From assembly GCF_006715785.1 (NCBI RefSeq), contig NZ_VFNX01000008.1, positions 53,070 through 117,069 of the forward strand: a stretch of DNA of 64,000 bases. Direction: 5' to 3'. Every line of letters starts with the position of its first letter. Position 1 is the first letter of the stretch. This DNA comes from Streptomyces puniciscabiei. GTDB taxonomy: Bacteria > Actinomycetota > Actinomycetes > Streptomycetales > Streptomycetaceae. The notes under the pieces were generated by a model. It searched no databases, was not told where the DNA came from, and saw only the letters and a list, made by a program, of their open reading frames with translations. The position numbers were made by a program, and so were the translations under genes. This document shows, piece after piece, positions 37,591 to 46,430 of this stretch.

Positions 37591-38835
37591 ATGCGTACCC
37601 CCCACAACCAGACGCATCATGCTGTCCAGTCGGACGGACCTCCCACCGAGATGGTTCCGCTCCGCCGTAATCCGTACGACGAACTGGCCTCGCTGGCAGA
37701 CCATCCGCTCGACGACTTCCTCACCGACGACGCCGCGGCGACCCGGCGGGACGACGACGCCGAGGAGCCGTGGACACCGCCCAATCACCGGCGTGGCAGC
37801 CGCCGTCGCAACCGCGCCACCGGTCTGCCCACGGTGGCCCGGGTCCTCGTCTGGGTGCTCACCCTCGCCTGTCTCGTCACCCTGGCCGACCGGTGGGCGC
37901 TGCTGTACGCCGAGCACAAGGCCTCGCAGCAGCTCAAGGACAAGCTGCATCTCGTCGCCGCCCCCGAGGTCCACATCGGCGGCTTCCCCTTCCTCACCCA
38001 ACTGGCCGCGCAACGCCTGGACTCGGTCTCCGTCACCGTCCCCGACATTCCCGCCCACCGGGTGACCCTCACTCAGGTCACCGCCACCGCAAAGGACATA
38101 CGCCTCGACGGCGACGGGCCCACCGCGATACGCGGTGCGCTGGTCCGGCAGGTGCACGGTCAGGTCCTGCTGTCCTTCGCCGACATGAACCGCGAACTGG
38201 GCGCCTCCCAAGTGGCGTTCACGGCGCATGGCCCGGGCGGGGTCCGGGCCCACGGCACCCTGCGTGTCGCCGGCCGCGCTTTGAGCGTACGGGCCGACGC
38301 CCGCGTCCGGCGCGACGGGGACCGCGGCATCGCCACCTCTGTGGACGGCATACGGCTCGATATCGACGACCTCGCCACGTACCGGCCCGGCACCGGGCCC
38401 ACCGAGGGCCTCCGGCTGACCCCTGCCTCGGCGCGCCGTCTCGCCCGCGAGGAGCAGAAGATCAAGGCCTTGCTGACGGTCCCGGAGATCGTGCACCGCC
38501 TGGGCGTCCCCGACAGCGCGGTGCGCGCCGCGCTCCTTGACGAGGACAAGCTGCACCAACTCACCGGGGCGCCGCGGTTCCTGCACGATCTGACCCGCGT
38601 CAACCTCCTGGACGTGGCCCTCGCCCACCCGAAGCTCCTGGAGCGGCTGGGCCTGGACCTCTCCTTGCTCACCGCCCTGACCAAGCTCACCCGGCCCCGG
38701 ATCGCCGACCGCTTCTCCTTCGCCTTCCGGCTGCCGAGCCCACCTGACGGCGCCGTACGCCTGCAGCGGGTGACGGTGAGCAGGGACGGCATCCGCGCGG
38801 ACGTGTCGGGGACGGGACTGCTCCTGGGCCACTGA
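37591..38835 (+). CDS. LmeA-like (DUF2993) phospholipid-binding protein
   Basis: ATG 37591 gives 414 residues. Residues 1-75 are cytoplasmic and charged, followed by a single membrane segment (VARVLVWVLTLACLVTLADR). The extracytoplasmic part has VHIGGFPFLTQLAAQRLDSV and VTATAKDIRLDGDGP, the DUF2993/LmeA pattern. In mycobacteria LmeA binds phospholipids and helps envelope glycolipid maturation; in Streptomyces the role is inferred to be envelope-related. Confidence 0.8.
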   Translation: MRTPHNQTHHAVQSDGPPTEMVPLRRNPYDELASLADHPLDDFLTDDAAATRRDDDAEEPWTPPNHRRGSRRRNRATGLPTVARVLVWVLTLACLVTLADRWALLYAEHKASQQLKDKLHLVAAPEVHIGGFPFLTQLAAQRLDSVSVTVPDIPAHRVTLTQVTATAKDIRLDGDGPTAIRGALVRQVHGQVLLSFADMNRELGASQVAFTAHGPGGVRAHGTLRVAGRALSVRADARVRRDGDRGIATSVDGIRLDIDDLATYRPGTGPTEGLRLTPASARRLAREEQKIKALLTVPEIVHRLGVPDSAVRAALLDEDKLHQLTGAPRFLHDLTRVNLLDVALAHPKLLERLGLDLSLLTALTKLTRPRIADRFSFAFRLPSPPDGAVRLQRVTVSRDGIRADVSGTGLLLGH

Positions 38836-38954
38836 CCTCCGACGGGACCGTTCGGGTGCCTGTGACACCCGTGCATCTCACTCGATGTGCGGGTCACAGC
38901 CATGCGCTTTTCACTGAGGGGAACAGTTCGTTCCGAGGTCACGGGAGTCACGGT

Positions 38955-39446
38955 ATGAATGGGCACGGGACACGGCGCACGGCAGGCGCGGTGCTGGCCG
39001 TGATCGCGGTCGCGGTCACCGGGTGCTCCGGCTCCGGGAACCCCTCCGGCAACGCCAGCAAGGCGGCCTCGGTGGCCTCCTCCGCCGCCGCCTCCCTTGC
39101 CTCCCGTGGGGCAGACGCGCTGGCCTCGGCCTCGGCCGAGGCCAGGCGCAGGCTCGACGAGGCCAAGGGCGGGGTGAACGCCAAGGACGAGGTGACGCTC
39201 GGTGCCGTCGCCATCGCCGGCGACGGCCGGGCCACGGCCAAGGTGACCGCGAAGAACACCGCCGGTTCGGCCAAGTCCTTCGCGGTCCAGGTCAATTTCA
39301 CCGACAAGGGCGGCAATCTGCTGGACGTGGTCGTGGTGACGCTCAAGGACGTGGCCGCCGGCGCCTCGGGCGAGGGCACCGCCCGCAGCAACCGCAAGCT
39401 CAACGGCGAGGTGCACGCGACCGTCGGCACGGCGCTGCGTTACTGA
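38955..39446 (+). CDS. lipoprotein, small secreted, FxLYD-like
   Basis: ATG 38955 gives 163 residues. A signal peptide ends in a lipobox (AVTGC), so the mature protein is probably lipid-anchored. Residues 25-65 are Ser/Ala-rich, and the C-terminal 90 residues look like a beta-sandwich (ATAKVTAKNTAGSAKSFAVQ, VVVTLKDVAAGASGEGTA) as in FxLYD-type cell-surface proteins. No enzymatic motif is visible. Confidence 0.7.
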   Translation: MNGHGTRRTAGAVLAVIAVAVTGCSGSGNPSGNASKAASVASSAAASLASRGADALASASAEARRRLDEAKGGVNAKDEVTLGAVAIAGDGRATAKVTAKNTAGSAKSFAVQVNFTDKGGNLLDVVVVTLKDVAAGASGEGTARSNRKLNGEVHATVGTALRY

Positions 39447-39517
39447 TCTCCAGCGCCCGTACCCGCCCACCCGCCGCCCGGTACGGCGCTGGGTGTCACG
39501 CCAGGGCGACCGCCGGG

Positions 39518-40741
39518 TCAGCTGCCGTCGCGCAGGCCCCACGGGGAGCCGTACTCGGTGAGCAGGTCCAGGAAGGGGCGCGGGGGCAGGGCTTCCGGGC
39601 CGAGGACGCCCTTTCCGGACCAGGCGCCGGTGGACAGCAGTTCCAGGGCGACGACCGGGTTGACCGCCGTCTGCCAGACGACGGCCTGTGAGCCGTACTC
39701 CCGCATCGACCACTGGTTGTCGACCACGTGGTACAGGTACACCTCCCGGGCCTTCCCGTCCTTGATGCCCTTGACCCAGGTGCCGGCGCAGGTCTTGCCC
39801 GTCATCCGCTCCCCCAGGCCGGCCGGGTCGGGCAGGCACGCGGCGACCACGTCGCGCGGCGAGACCAGTACGGGACCGTCGTTCCCGGGCACGCTCACCC
39901 TGGCCGTCGAGTCCAGGCCGAGCGCGTGGAGGGTCTTCAGCTTGGCGATGAAGTCGTCGCCGAGCCCGTACTTGAACGTGACACGACGCGCATCCACCCA
40001 GCGCGGTATCAGCAGCACTTCTTCGTGTTCGACGTTGACACACTCCACCGGGCCTATGCCCTCGGGGAAGTCGAAGACCTCGGGCTCGCTGAACGGAGCG
40101 GTCGTGAACCAGCCGCGGCCCTCTTCGTACACCACCGGTGGGTTGAGGCATTCCTCGATGGTCGTCCAGATGCTGAAGGACGGCGCGAAGTCGTAGCCCT
40201 CGACCGTCAGGTTGGCGCCGTCCCGGACGCCGATCTCCTCGATGTCGTCGAAGAGTTCGTCGGCGGCGTACCGGGCGAAGACGTCGGACAGGCCCGGCTC
40301 GACGCCCATTCCGACCAGTGCCAGCCGTCCGGCTTCCGCCCAGCGCCGGTCCAGCGCGAACTGTTCGTCCCCGAGCTTGACGCCGCACTCCTCGTAGGGG
40401 CGCGAGTCATGCGGCGCGGACAGTGACATCGCCATGTCCAGGTAGTGCGTGCCGGCCTCCAGGGCGGCCTGGAACAGCGGCATCACGAACCGGGGGTCGG
40501 TGGCGTTGAGCAGCACGTCGCACCGCTCCTCGAGGAGCATCCGGCGGACCGCGTCCCGGTCCGAGGCGTCCAGCCGGCGCGCGCTGTAGCGGGCCGCCTG
40601 CTCCCCGAGCGCCGCGACCGCGGCCTCGGCACGGGCGAGGTCGTAGTCGGCGACGACCATGTGGGCGAGGAACTCGCGACGAGCGGCGATCCGGGTGACG
40701 GCCGTCCCCACGCCGCCCGCGCCGACCAGAAGTACGCGCAT
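39518..40741 (-). CDS. saccharopine dehydrogenase family protein
   Basis: ATG 40741 gives 407 residues. The Rossmann loop is LLVGAGGVGTAV at the N-terminus. LLNATDPRFVMPLFQAALEA and THYLDMAMS match the family dinucleotide-binding half. The second half has CLNPPVVYE, GPVECVNVEHEEV and VYLYHVVDNQWS, features of carboxynorspermidine/lysine-ketoglutarate-type members. The precise reaction is unknown. A TetR gene is divergent across 139 bases. Confidence 0.8.
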   Translation of the reverse strand: MRVLLVGAGGVGTAVTRIAARREFLAHMVVADYDLARAEAAVAALGEQAARYSARRLDASDRDAVRRMLLEERCDVLLNATDPRFVMPLFQAALEAGTHYLDMAMSLSAPHDSRPYEECGVKLGDEQFALDRRWAEAGRLALVGMGVEPGLSDVFARYAADELFDDIEEIGVRDGANLTVEGYDFAPSFSIWTTIEECLNPPVVYEEGRGWFTTAPFSEPEVFDFPEGIGPVECVNVEHEEVLLIPRWVDARRVTFKYGLGDDFIAKLKTLHALGLDSTARVSVPGNDGPVLVSPRDVVAACLPDPAGLGERMTGKTCAGTWVKGIKDGKAREVYLYHVVDNQWSMREYGSQAVVWQTAVNPVVALELLSTGAWSGKGVLGPEALPPRPFLDLLTEYGSPWGLRDGS

Positions 40742-40880
40742 GTCACACACCTTTCTCCCGGGAGGCGAGCGCCTCCGCACAGGGTCACGGGGGTCGATGC
40801 AACGCGACACCGGGATGTAAGGTCAACCGCGTTGGCATAAGGACGGAAGCGGGTGCCGACGGAAGGGCGAGGCGAGGGAC

Positions 40881-41621
40881 ATGGCGAAGCAAGTGGTGCC
40901 GGAGGCGGCACGTCAGCGACGGCGGCCCACGCGCGGCGGCACCGTGCTGTCGGAGGAGATCATCGTGCGCACCGCCCTGCGTGTGCTGCGGGAGCACGGG
41001 AGTACCGGGCTGACGGCACGCCGGCTCGGCGCGGCGCTGGGCGCCGATCCGAGCACGCTGTACCGCTACTTCGCCGGGATGGACGATCTGGCCCGGGCCA
41101 TCGGGGACGAGCTCATGGGCAGGGCTCTCGACAGCTGGACGGCCACCGGGGACTGGCGGACGGACCTGCGGGCGCTCGGCCGGGCCATCCACGCCTCCTA
41201 CCTCGCCCATCCGCAGGCCGCCGTCCTGACCGCCAGCCGGGTCACCGGCAGACCGCGCGAGATCGCGGTGGACGAGACCATCCTCGGCATCCTGCGCGGA
41301 GCCGGGCTGCCCGACGCCGTGGCGGTGCGCGTGTACCACGCGTTCATCGACCAGAGCCTGGCCTTCGCCGCGCTCGACGCCGGCTCGCTCGCGCTGGCGG
41401 AGGAGGCCCGCGCGGGCGACGAGGAGATGTGGCACTCCACCTATGCGCGCCTGCCCGCCGAGTCCCATCCGAACATCGCCGCGACGGCACACCTGCTCGC
41501 CCGGTACATGCCGCACAGCGCCTATCCGGTGGCCCTGGAGATACTGCTGGAGCACACCGCCGCGCAACTGCGGAGAGGGCAGGATTCGAACCTGCGTGGA
41601 CCCCGTGGGATCCGACCGTGA
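40881..41621 (+). CDS. TetR-family transcriptional regulator
   Basis: ATG 40881 gives 246 residues. The helix-turn-helix (IIVRTALRVLREHGSTGLTA, RRLGAALGADPSTLYRYFAG) is typical. The divergent saccharopine-dehydrogenase-like gene is the probable target. The last 17 codons lie within the tRNA-like gene on the other strand (from 41572), so the C-terminus LRRGQDSNLRGPRGIRP is not expected for a TetR protein and may reflect truncation. Confidence 0.85.
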   Translation: MAKQVVPEAARQRRRPTRGGTVLSEEIIVRTALRVLREHGSTGLTARRLGAALGADPSTLYRYFAGMDDLARAIGDELMGRALDSWTATGDWRTDLRALGRAIHASYLAHPQAAVLTASRVTGRPREIAVDETILGILRGAGLPDAVAVRVYHAFIDQSLAFAALDAGSLALAEEARAGDEEMWHSTYARLPAESHPNIAATAHLLARYMPHSAYPVALEILLEHTAAQLRRGQDSNLRGPRGIRP

Positions 41622-41666
41622 GGCGTTGCTCGCTGGTCCCCGATAAACCACTCCGGGCACCTCTCC
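41572..41666 (-). tRNA. tRNA-like gene, serine-type with atypical anticodon arm
   Basis: Read on the minus strand, GGAGAGG (41666-41660) pairs perfectly with CCTCTCC (41578-41572) as a 7-base acceptor stem, discriminator G. The D arm is CCCG/CGGG with GGTT in the loop. The T arm is GCAGG-TTCGAAT-CCTGC. A long variable arm forms a 6-7 base stem (GGATCCC with GGGGTCC). This is a type II, serine-like tRNA. The anticodon region (GACCAGCGAGCAACGCC) forms no normal 5-base stem and has no U33, so the anticodon is not readable. No CCA is encoded. Confidence 0.6.
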
Positions 41667-41821
41667 CGATGCTCCCGGCCGTCCGGTCTCCCGCACCGCC
41701 GTTCACGTGAACAACCCTGGCACAGGCGGCTGACCTGGCCCTGACGGATCGCTGACGATGCGCGAGCCGGTCAACACGGTCCGTCGACAAGCGAGTTGTG
41801 GCTCCCGGCGAACGGCGCGCG

Positions 41822-44128
41822 TCAACGCGCGGCATACCCCTGCGCCGCGGCGGCGAGGCTCGGCTGGAGGCGGCGGGCGACGTCGATGTGGTCGCGGGTC
41901 CAGATGATGCGTACGGCGGTGGCCGTGGCCTGGCCGCGGCCGTCGACGAGGTCGGTGCGGACGGACTCCACGAGCTGTGATGCGGCCTGGGGATGCAGCG
42001 GGACGGGCTCGGGAATGGGCGCCTCGTGGTCGAGGCCGGCCGCGAAGCCGCAATACCACTCCATGACGTGGGACGCGGCGCCGACGAGGGCACGGTGGGC
42101 GTCGGTCCGGCAGACCCTGGTGCGCGGCGGAGCGACACCCCGCCACAGGGAGAGGACGGCGTCGGCGGCCAGGCGCAGGGCGGCCACGCCGGTGACGAGC
42201 GCGGTCATGTCGGCCAGGGGCAGGGGCTTGGCGCCGCGTTCGGCCAGGTAGGTACGGAAGGCGTCGTCGAGGCGGCGGGCGGAGGCCGCCGCCTCGCGGT
42301 TCCGCAGCACCGGATCGCCGACCGGCGCGTCGGGATCCGCCGGGCCGGACGGGCCGAGGACGTGGCGCACGGCGTCGACCAGGTAGCGGGCGCTGTCGGT
42401 GTACGCCTCGGCGAGAGCCTTGTGGACGGCGGCCGTGGCACCACGGGGCCAGAAGAACAGCGCGACGACGATGCTGACGGCGCAGCCCAGGGCGATGTCC
42501 TGCACGCGGAACAGGACGATGTGCCAGTCGGGGTTCTGGCCGATGTTGAACAGCACGACGAGCGTGACGGTGAAGGCGGCCTGCCCCGCGGTGAAGGAGA
42601 TGGCGGCGGGAGCGATGCCGGCCAAGAGGATGGCGACAGGGAGCAGGAACCACAGGGCTGTGCCGTGGTGCCCGATCAGTTGCAGCAGCCCGGCGCCGAT
42701 GAACGAGCCGACCACGGTGCCGAGCACCGCGCGCAGGGCGTTCTGGCCGGTGCTGAGTGCGTTGGAACGCAGCACGGACAGGGTGCCGAGCAGCACCCAG
42801 AAGGAGTGCTGCACCCCCGTCAGGTCGGCTGTGAGCACCGCGATGGCGAGTCCGACGGCTCCGCGCAGGCTGTTGTGCAGCCACACCGAGCGCGGTCCGA
42901 GGTGCGCCGCGGCGCGTTCGCGGGCCAGGGCCAGCGGTGCGGACAGCGCGCCGGGTTCGCGGCCGAGGAGCCGGTCGGGCCAGGGACGTTGCCATGCGGT
43001 GGTGGCCAGTTCGACGTTGCCGGCGATCTGCAGGACGGCGTACCCGAGCTCCTGGGCGCGGAAGGACAGGTCGAGTGTGGAGATGAACGCGTAGATCTCC
43101 GCCGGGCTGTCACCGACCGGGTGGTCGGCGGGCAGGCGCACGGTGGAGGTCTGCTCCATCCCCTTCATGGTCTGCCGCAGTTCCTCCATGGAGGCCCGCA
43201 GCGGGGCGGCGTCCCCGCGCATGTCCGTCAGGAGGTCCGCGGCGTGATCGAGGACGTCCGCGGCGACGAGGCGCACGGTGCGCGCGGCCGGGTCGCAGGC
43301 CGGGGGCTCGTCGGTGTCGGCGGGGCGGTCCGCGAGGATGGTGCACAGCCAGGTCAGCTCGTCGACCAGGCGGACCACGGCGCGTGAGGTCGTGGACAGA
43401 CCGGTGGGCCGGTATGGGGTGGTGTCGAAGGCGCTGCGCAGTTCCGCGCTCGCGTCGGCGGTCCGGTCGGCTGCCGCCCGGCGCCGCGCGGCGTCGGCCA
43501 CCGGTCCCTGTCCGCCGAGGCCGGAGGCGTCCGCGCGCAGGTGTGCGCCGGCGGCACGGCAGACCGCGGCCGCGGGAGCGCTGAGCGGATCGGCGACGGG
43601 CCTCGGCCACAGCAGGGAGACGGCGGGCAGCGCCAGGGCTGCCGCCAGCCCGGCGCCCGCGAGTCGGTCGGGCAGCTGGGACAGCGGCACCGGTGTCGCG
43701 ACCGGCAGGACGAAGGCCAGCAGGAGCGCCGTCGTACTGCCCGCCAGGAGTGAGCTGACCACACCGGAGAAGAGGACGACGAAGCCGACCAGGAGCGTGG
43801 TGACCACGGCGAGCCAGGTGAGGTGCGCGACCAGTGTCCCTACGCTGATCAGTGCCGCCCAGGCCACCGCGAGGCCCGTCTGCGCGCGCAGCCGCTCCAC
43901 CATCGGGCCGCTGAAGTCGACCAGCAGCAGCATCGAGAAGGAGCCGAACGCGGCGAAACTCGCCATCGTCGGAGAGTGGAACACCTGGCTGCACAGCGCG
44001 AACAGGGCGGGCATGACGATCGCGGTCCGCCCGGCCCGCCGCGTCGCCGCCAGATCCGGATCACGGTCACTCCACCACGTCACCAGGCGCGGCAGGGCAG
44101 GCATCCGCCCCGCGATCTGCACGGGCAT
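41822..44128 (-). CDS. FUSC-family membrane protein
   Basis: ATG 44128 follows GGGAGG, giving 768 residues. Two hydrophobic halves (about residues 20-200 and 420-560) flank a soluble middle. The FUSC pattern is GPRSVWLHNSLRGAVGLAIA, GVQHSFWVLLGTLSVLRSNA and ALRAVLGTVVGSFIGA. Family members such as YccS are thought to export aromatic or toxic compounds, but this is not established. It is divergent from the GH43 gene. Confidence 0.85.
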   Translation of the reverse strand: MPVQIAGRMPALPRLVTWWSDRDPDLAATRRAGRTAIVMPALFALCSQVFHSPTMASFAAFGSFSMLLLVDFSGPMVERLRAQTGLAVAWAALISVGTLVAHLTWLAVVTTLLVGFVVLFSGVVSSLLAGSTTALLLAFVLPVATPVPLSQLPDRLAGAGLAAALALPAVSLLWPRPVADPLSAPAAAVCRAAGAHLRADASGLGGQGPVADAARRRAAADRTADASAELRSAFDTTPYRPTGLSTTSRAVVRLVDELTWLCTILADRPADTDEPPACDPAARTVRLVAADVLDHAADLLTDMRGDAAPLRASMEELRQTMKGMEQTSTVRLPADHPVGDSPAEIYAFISTLDLSFRAQELGYAVLQIAGNVELATTAWQRPWPDRLLGREPGALSAPLALARERAAAHLGPRSVWLHNSLRGAVGLAIAVLTADLTGVQHSFWVLLGTLSVLRSNALSTGQNALRAVLGTVVGSFIGAGLLQLIGHHGTALWFLLPVAILLAGIAPAAISFTAGQAAFTVTLVVLFNIGQNPDWHIVLFRVQDIALGCAVSIVVALFFWPRGATAAVHKALAEAYTDSARYLVDAVRHVLGPSGPADPDAPVGDPVLRNREAAASARRLDDAFRTYLAERGAKPLPLADMTALVTGVAALRLAADAVLSLWRGVAPPRTRVCRTDAHRALVGAASHVMEWYCGFAAGLDHEAPIPEPVPLHPQAASQLVESVRTDLVDGRGQATATAVRIIWTRDHIDVARRLQPSLAAAAQGYAAR

Positions 44129-44275
44129 GCACACCTCCCACCCGCACGGCCGGCAGGCGATCACCACCCGCTGAGCACGGTCCCGTGCATCCAGTGTGGA
44201 CATGGCCCGCCGAGACCGGCCACGGGAAGCGGGGATCATCCCGCCGTGGCTGTCGCCGCCACCGGCGACGGATTA

Positions 44276-44289
44276 TCGAAGCGCTTCGA
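44276..44289. promoter_or_regulatory. LacI-type operator 1
   Basis: TCGAAGCGCTTCGA is a perfect 14-base palindrome with a CG centre, the form bound by LacI-type sugar regulators. Confidence 0.65.
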
Positions 44290-44386
44290 ATGTCCATTAC
44301 TGGAGAGAATTTTTCACTGGTTCAAGCCCTTTCAATTCTCGCCCCTTGTCGCGCAAGGATCTCGTCCGTTAGCTTCACCGAGCTGG

Positions 44387-44398
44387 TGAAGCGCTTCA
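44387..44398. promoter_or_regulatory. LacI-type operator 2
   Basis: TGAAGCGCTTCA is a perfect 12-base palindrome sharing GAAGCGCTTC with operator 1. Its centre is 110 bases from the first, and it ends 27 bases before the GH43 ATG. Confidence 0.65.
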
Positions 44399-44424
44399 AC
44401 GACCTCTCCGGGAGGACCGTGTCC

Positions 44425-45969
44425 ATGCACCCGACAGAAGGACCGACAGGGGTGCCCCTTCAGCAGCCGGCCGCCCGTGCGGCCAACCCCGTCATCCCCG
44501 GCTTCCACCCGGATCCCAGCATCTGCCGCGTGGGGGACGACTACTACCTGGCCTGCTCAAGCTTCGAGTACTTCCCCGGCGTGCCCGTCTTCCACAGCCG
44601 CGACCTGGTGCACTGGACGCAGCTCGGCAACGCACTGGACCGGCCGTCCCAGCTTCTGCTGCCGGCCGGCACGCCGTCCTCCGGCGGGATCTACGCCCCG
44701 ACCCTGCGCCACCACGACGGACGGTTCTGGCTGATCGTCACCGATGTGAGCGAGGGCGGCGGCAACCTGATCGTGACGGCCACCGACCCGGCCGGACCCT
44801 GGTCCGAGCCCGTCCGGCTGCCCGGAGTCCGGGGCATCGACCCGGATCTCGCCTGGGAGGAGGACGGCACCTGCTGGTGCACGGTCGCGGGCGTCACGCA
44901 GGTCCGCATCGACCCGTACACCGGGAAGACGTACGGTCCACCGCGCAGGCTCTGGTCCGGCACGCCCGGCGCCAAGGCCCCGGAGGCTCCGCACCTGTAC
45001 CGGATCGGCGACCACTGGTACCTGCTCATCGCCGAGGGCGGCACCGAGCGTGGCCACGGCGTGTCCATCGCCCGCGGCCGTACGCCCAACGGCCCGTTCG
45101 AGCCGTGCCCGGCCAACCCGGTCCTCACCCACCGGAGCACCGGCCATCCCGTGCAGAACACCGGGCACGCGGATCTGGTGCAGGCGCCCGACGGCTCCTG
45201 GTGGATGGTGCTGCTCGGGGTACGGCCACGCGGCGGCACCCCGGGTTGGCACGTGCTCGGCCGGGAAACCTTCCTGGCGCCGGTGACCTGGGACAACGGC
45301 TGGCCGGTCGTCGGCGAGGTCGCCCTGGACCCGGCCCCGCTCCCGTGGCCGCCCTGCCCGGGCCCGGTCGACGAGCCGCGGGACGACTTCGAGCTCAGCG
45401 AACTGCGACCGCACTGGATCTCCCTGCGGGACCGCTCCCCCGAGTACTGCACGACCAGGGAACGCTCCGGATGGCTGACGCTCCGGGCGCGGGGCGACTC
45501 CCTGGACGAGCCCGACGTCGTGTTCACCGGCCGGCGCCAGCAGCACCTGTCGTGCCGGGCGCGCACCCTGGTCGATGCCTCGGCGGGCCGCGGCGGCCTC
45601 GCCGTCCGGCTCGACGAACGGCACCACTGCGCGGTCGAAGCGGACGGCACCGAGGTGAAGGTGATCGCGCGCATCGGCGACCTGCGCACGGTGATGGCGG
45701 TGCACCCCCTGCCCGCCGGACCGGTGGTCCTCGCCCTCACGATCGCCGAACCGCCGCCTCCGCACGGGCCGTGCACCGGACCCGACGTCGTCTCCCTGGG
45801 CGTCGAGCGACCCGACGGCACCTTCGACGTACTCGCCACCCTCGACGGCCGCTACCTGTCGACCGAGGTCGCCGGCGGCTTCACCGGCCGCGTGATCGGC
45901 ATGTACGCCGCGACAGGCACGGTTCGCTTCGACTGGTTCGACTACGAGCCCGTGGAGGAACCGGAGTAG
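44425..45969 (+). CDS. GH43-family beta-xylosidase/arabinofuranosidase
   Basis: ATG 44425 has GGAGG at 44411-44415; a GTG at 44419 is too close to that site. The 514-residue protein has the five-bladed propeller of GH43: PGFHPDPSICRVGDDYYLAC with the base Asp, RGIDPDLAWEEDG with the transition-state Asp, and KAPEAPHLYRIGDHWYLLIA with the acid Glu. A beta-sandwich domain follows from about residue 310. It probably removes xylose or arabinose from oligosaccharides. No signal peptide, so it acts inside the cell. Two LacI-type operators upstream indicate sugar-dependent induction. Confidence 0.9.
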   Translation: MHPTEGPTGVPLQQPAARAANPVIPGFHPDPSICRVGDDYYLACSSFEYFPGVPVFHSRDLVHWTQLGNALDRPSQLLLPAGTPSSGGIYAPTLRHHDGRFWLIVTDVSEGGGNLIVTATDPAGPWSEPVRLPGVRGIDPDLAWEEDGTCWCTVAGVTQVRIDPYTGKTYGPPRRLWSGTPGAKAPEAPHLYRIGDHWYLLIAEGGTERGHGVSIARGRTPNGPFEPCPANPVLTHRSTGHPVQNTGHADLVQAPDGSWWMVLLGVRPRGGTPGWHVLGRETFLAPVTWDNGWPVVGEVALDPAPLPWPPCPGPVDEPRDDFELSELRPHWISLRDRSPEYCTTRERSGWLTLRARGDSLDEPDVVFTGRRQQHLSCRARTLVDASAGRGGLAVRLDERHHCAVEADGTEVKVIARIGDLRTVMAVHPLPAGPVVLALTIAEPPPPHGPCTGPDVVSLGVERPDGTFDVLATLDGRYLSTEVAGGFTGRVIGMYAATGTVRFDWFDYEPVEEPE

Positions 45970-46430
45970 AGGCAGTATTCCGGGGGCACCGGCGAGGAGC
46001 GCGAGAGCCTTGGTGAGTCAACTCGCCTGCTCCTTACAGCTGCTGATGACAACGGCATAGGCCGTTCGGCCCCCGGAATGGACCGCTCAGCCCCCTGGCC
46101 GGTACGTCGCGAGACCCGACAATCGAAAGCGGGAGTTGCGGCCGGGCCCCTGAGACACGGGGTCAACCGGCCGACGGTGCCATGTCCTTACGGCTCGTTC
46201 GAGATGGGGCGGTTCTCCCGTGGGCACCCCAGGCGCCGTGAGGACATCCGCGCGAGTTTCCCGTGTCGGGGGAGGCACGACGCTCGCGCCACGGCCGTCG
46301 CCCCGCCGCCACAGGGGGCGGGGCGACGGCCGTCCTCGCCGCGCCCGCCCTCGGACGCCACCATCGACACCCGTGCCCTGCGCGCGGTACGGGCGGCATC
46401 CCGTTGCGAGTGGTGCGCCGGCCCCGGAAT
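45970..46430. other. intergenic between convergent GH43 and response regulator
   Basis: 461 bases with no supported gene. The main feature is the 17-base-stem hairpin at 46291-46333. Reading frames through the rest lack start signals and protein-like composition. Confidence 0.5.
46291..46333. terminator. very stable bidirectional terminator hairpin
   Basis: ACGGCCGTCGCCCCGCC (46291-46307) and GGCGGGGCGACGGCCGT (46317-46333) form a perfect 17-base stem with a 9-base loop. It lies between two convergent genes and can end transcription from both sides. Confidence 0.8.

Larger units (their letters stand above)
44129..44424. other. divergent promoter region of FUSC and GH43
   Basis: These 296 bases hold two palindromes with the shared core GAAGCGCTTC (44276-44289 and 44387-44398) and an 8-base inverted repeat GCTTCACC (44372-44379) with GGTGAAGC (44385-44392), which overlaps the second operator. 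The stretch 44300-44345 is AT-rich for this window and probably carries the promoter of the GH43 gene. Confidence 0.6.

Noticed and set aside
41572..41666. Selenocysteine tRNA
   Set aside because: The acceptor arm has 7 bases, and no UCA anticodon in a proper loop is present.
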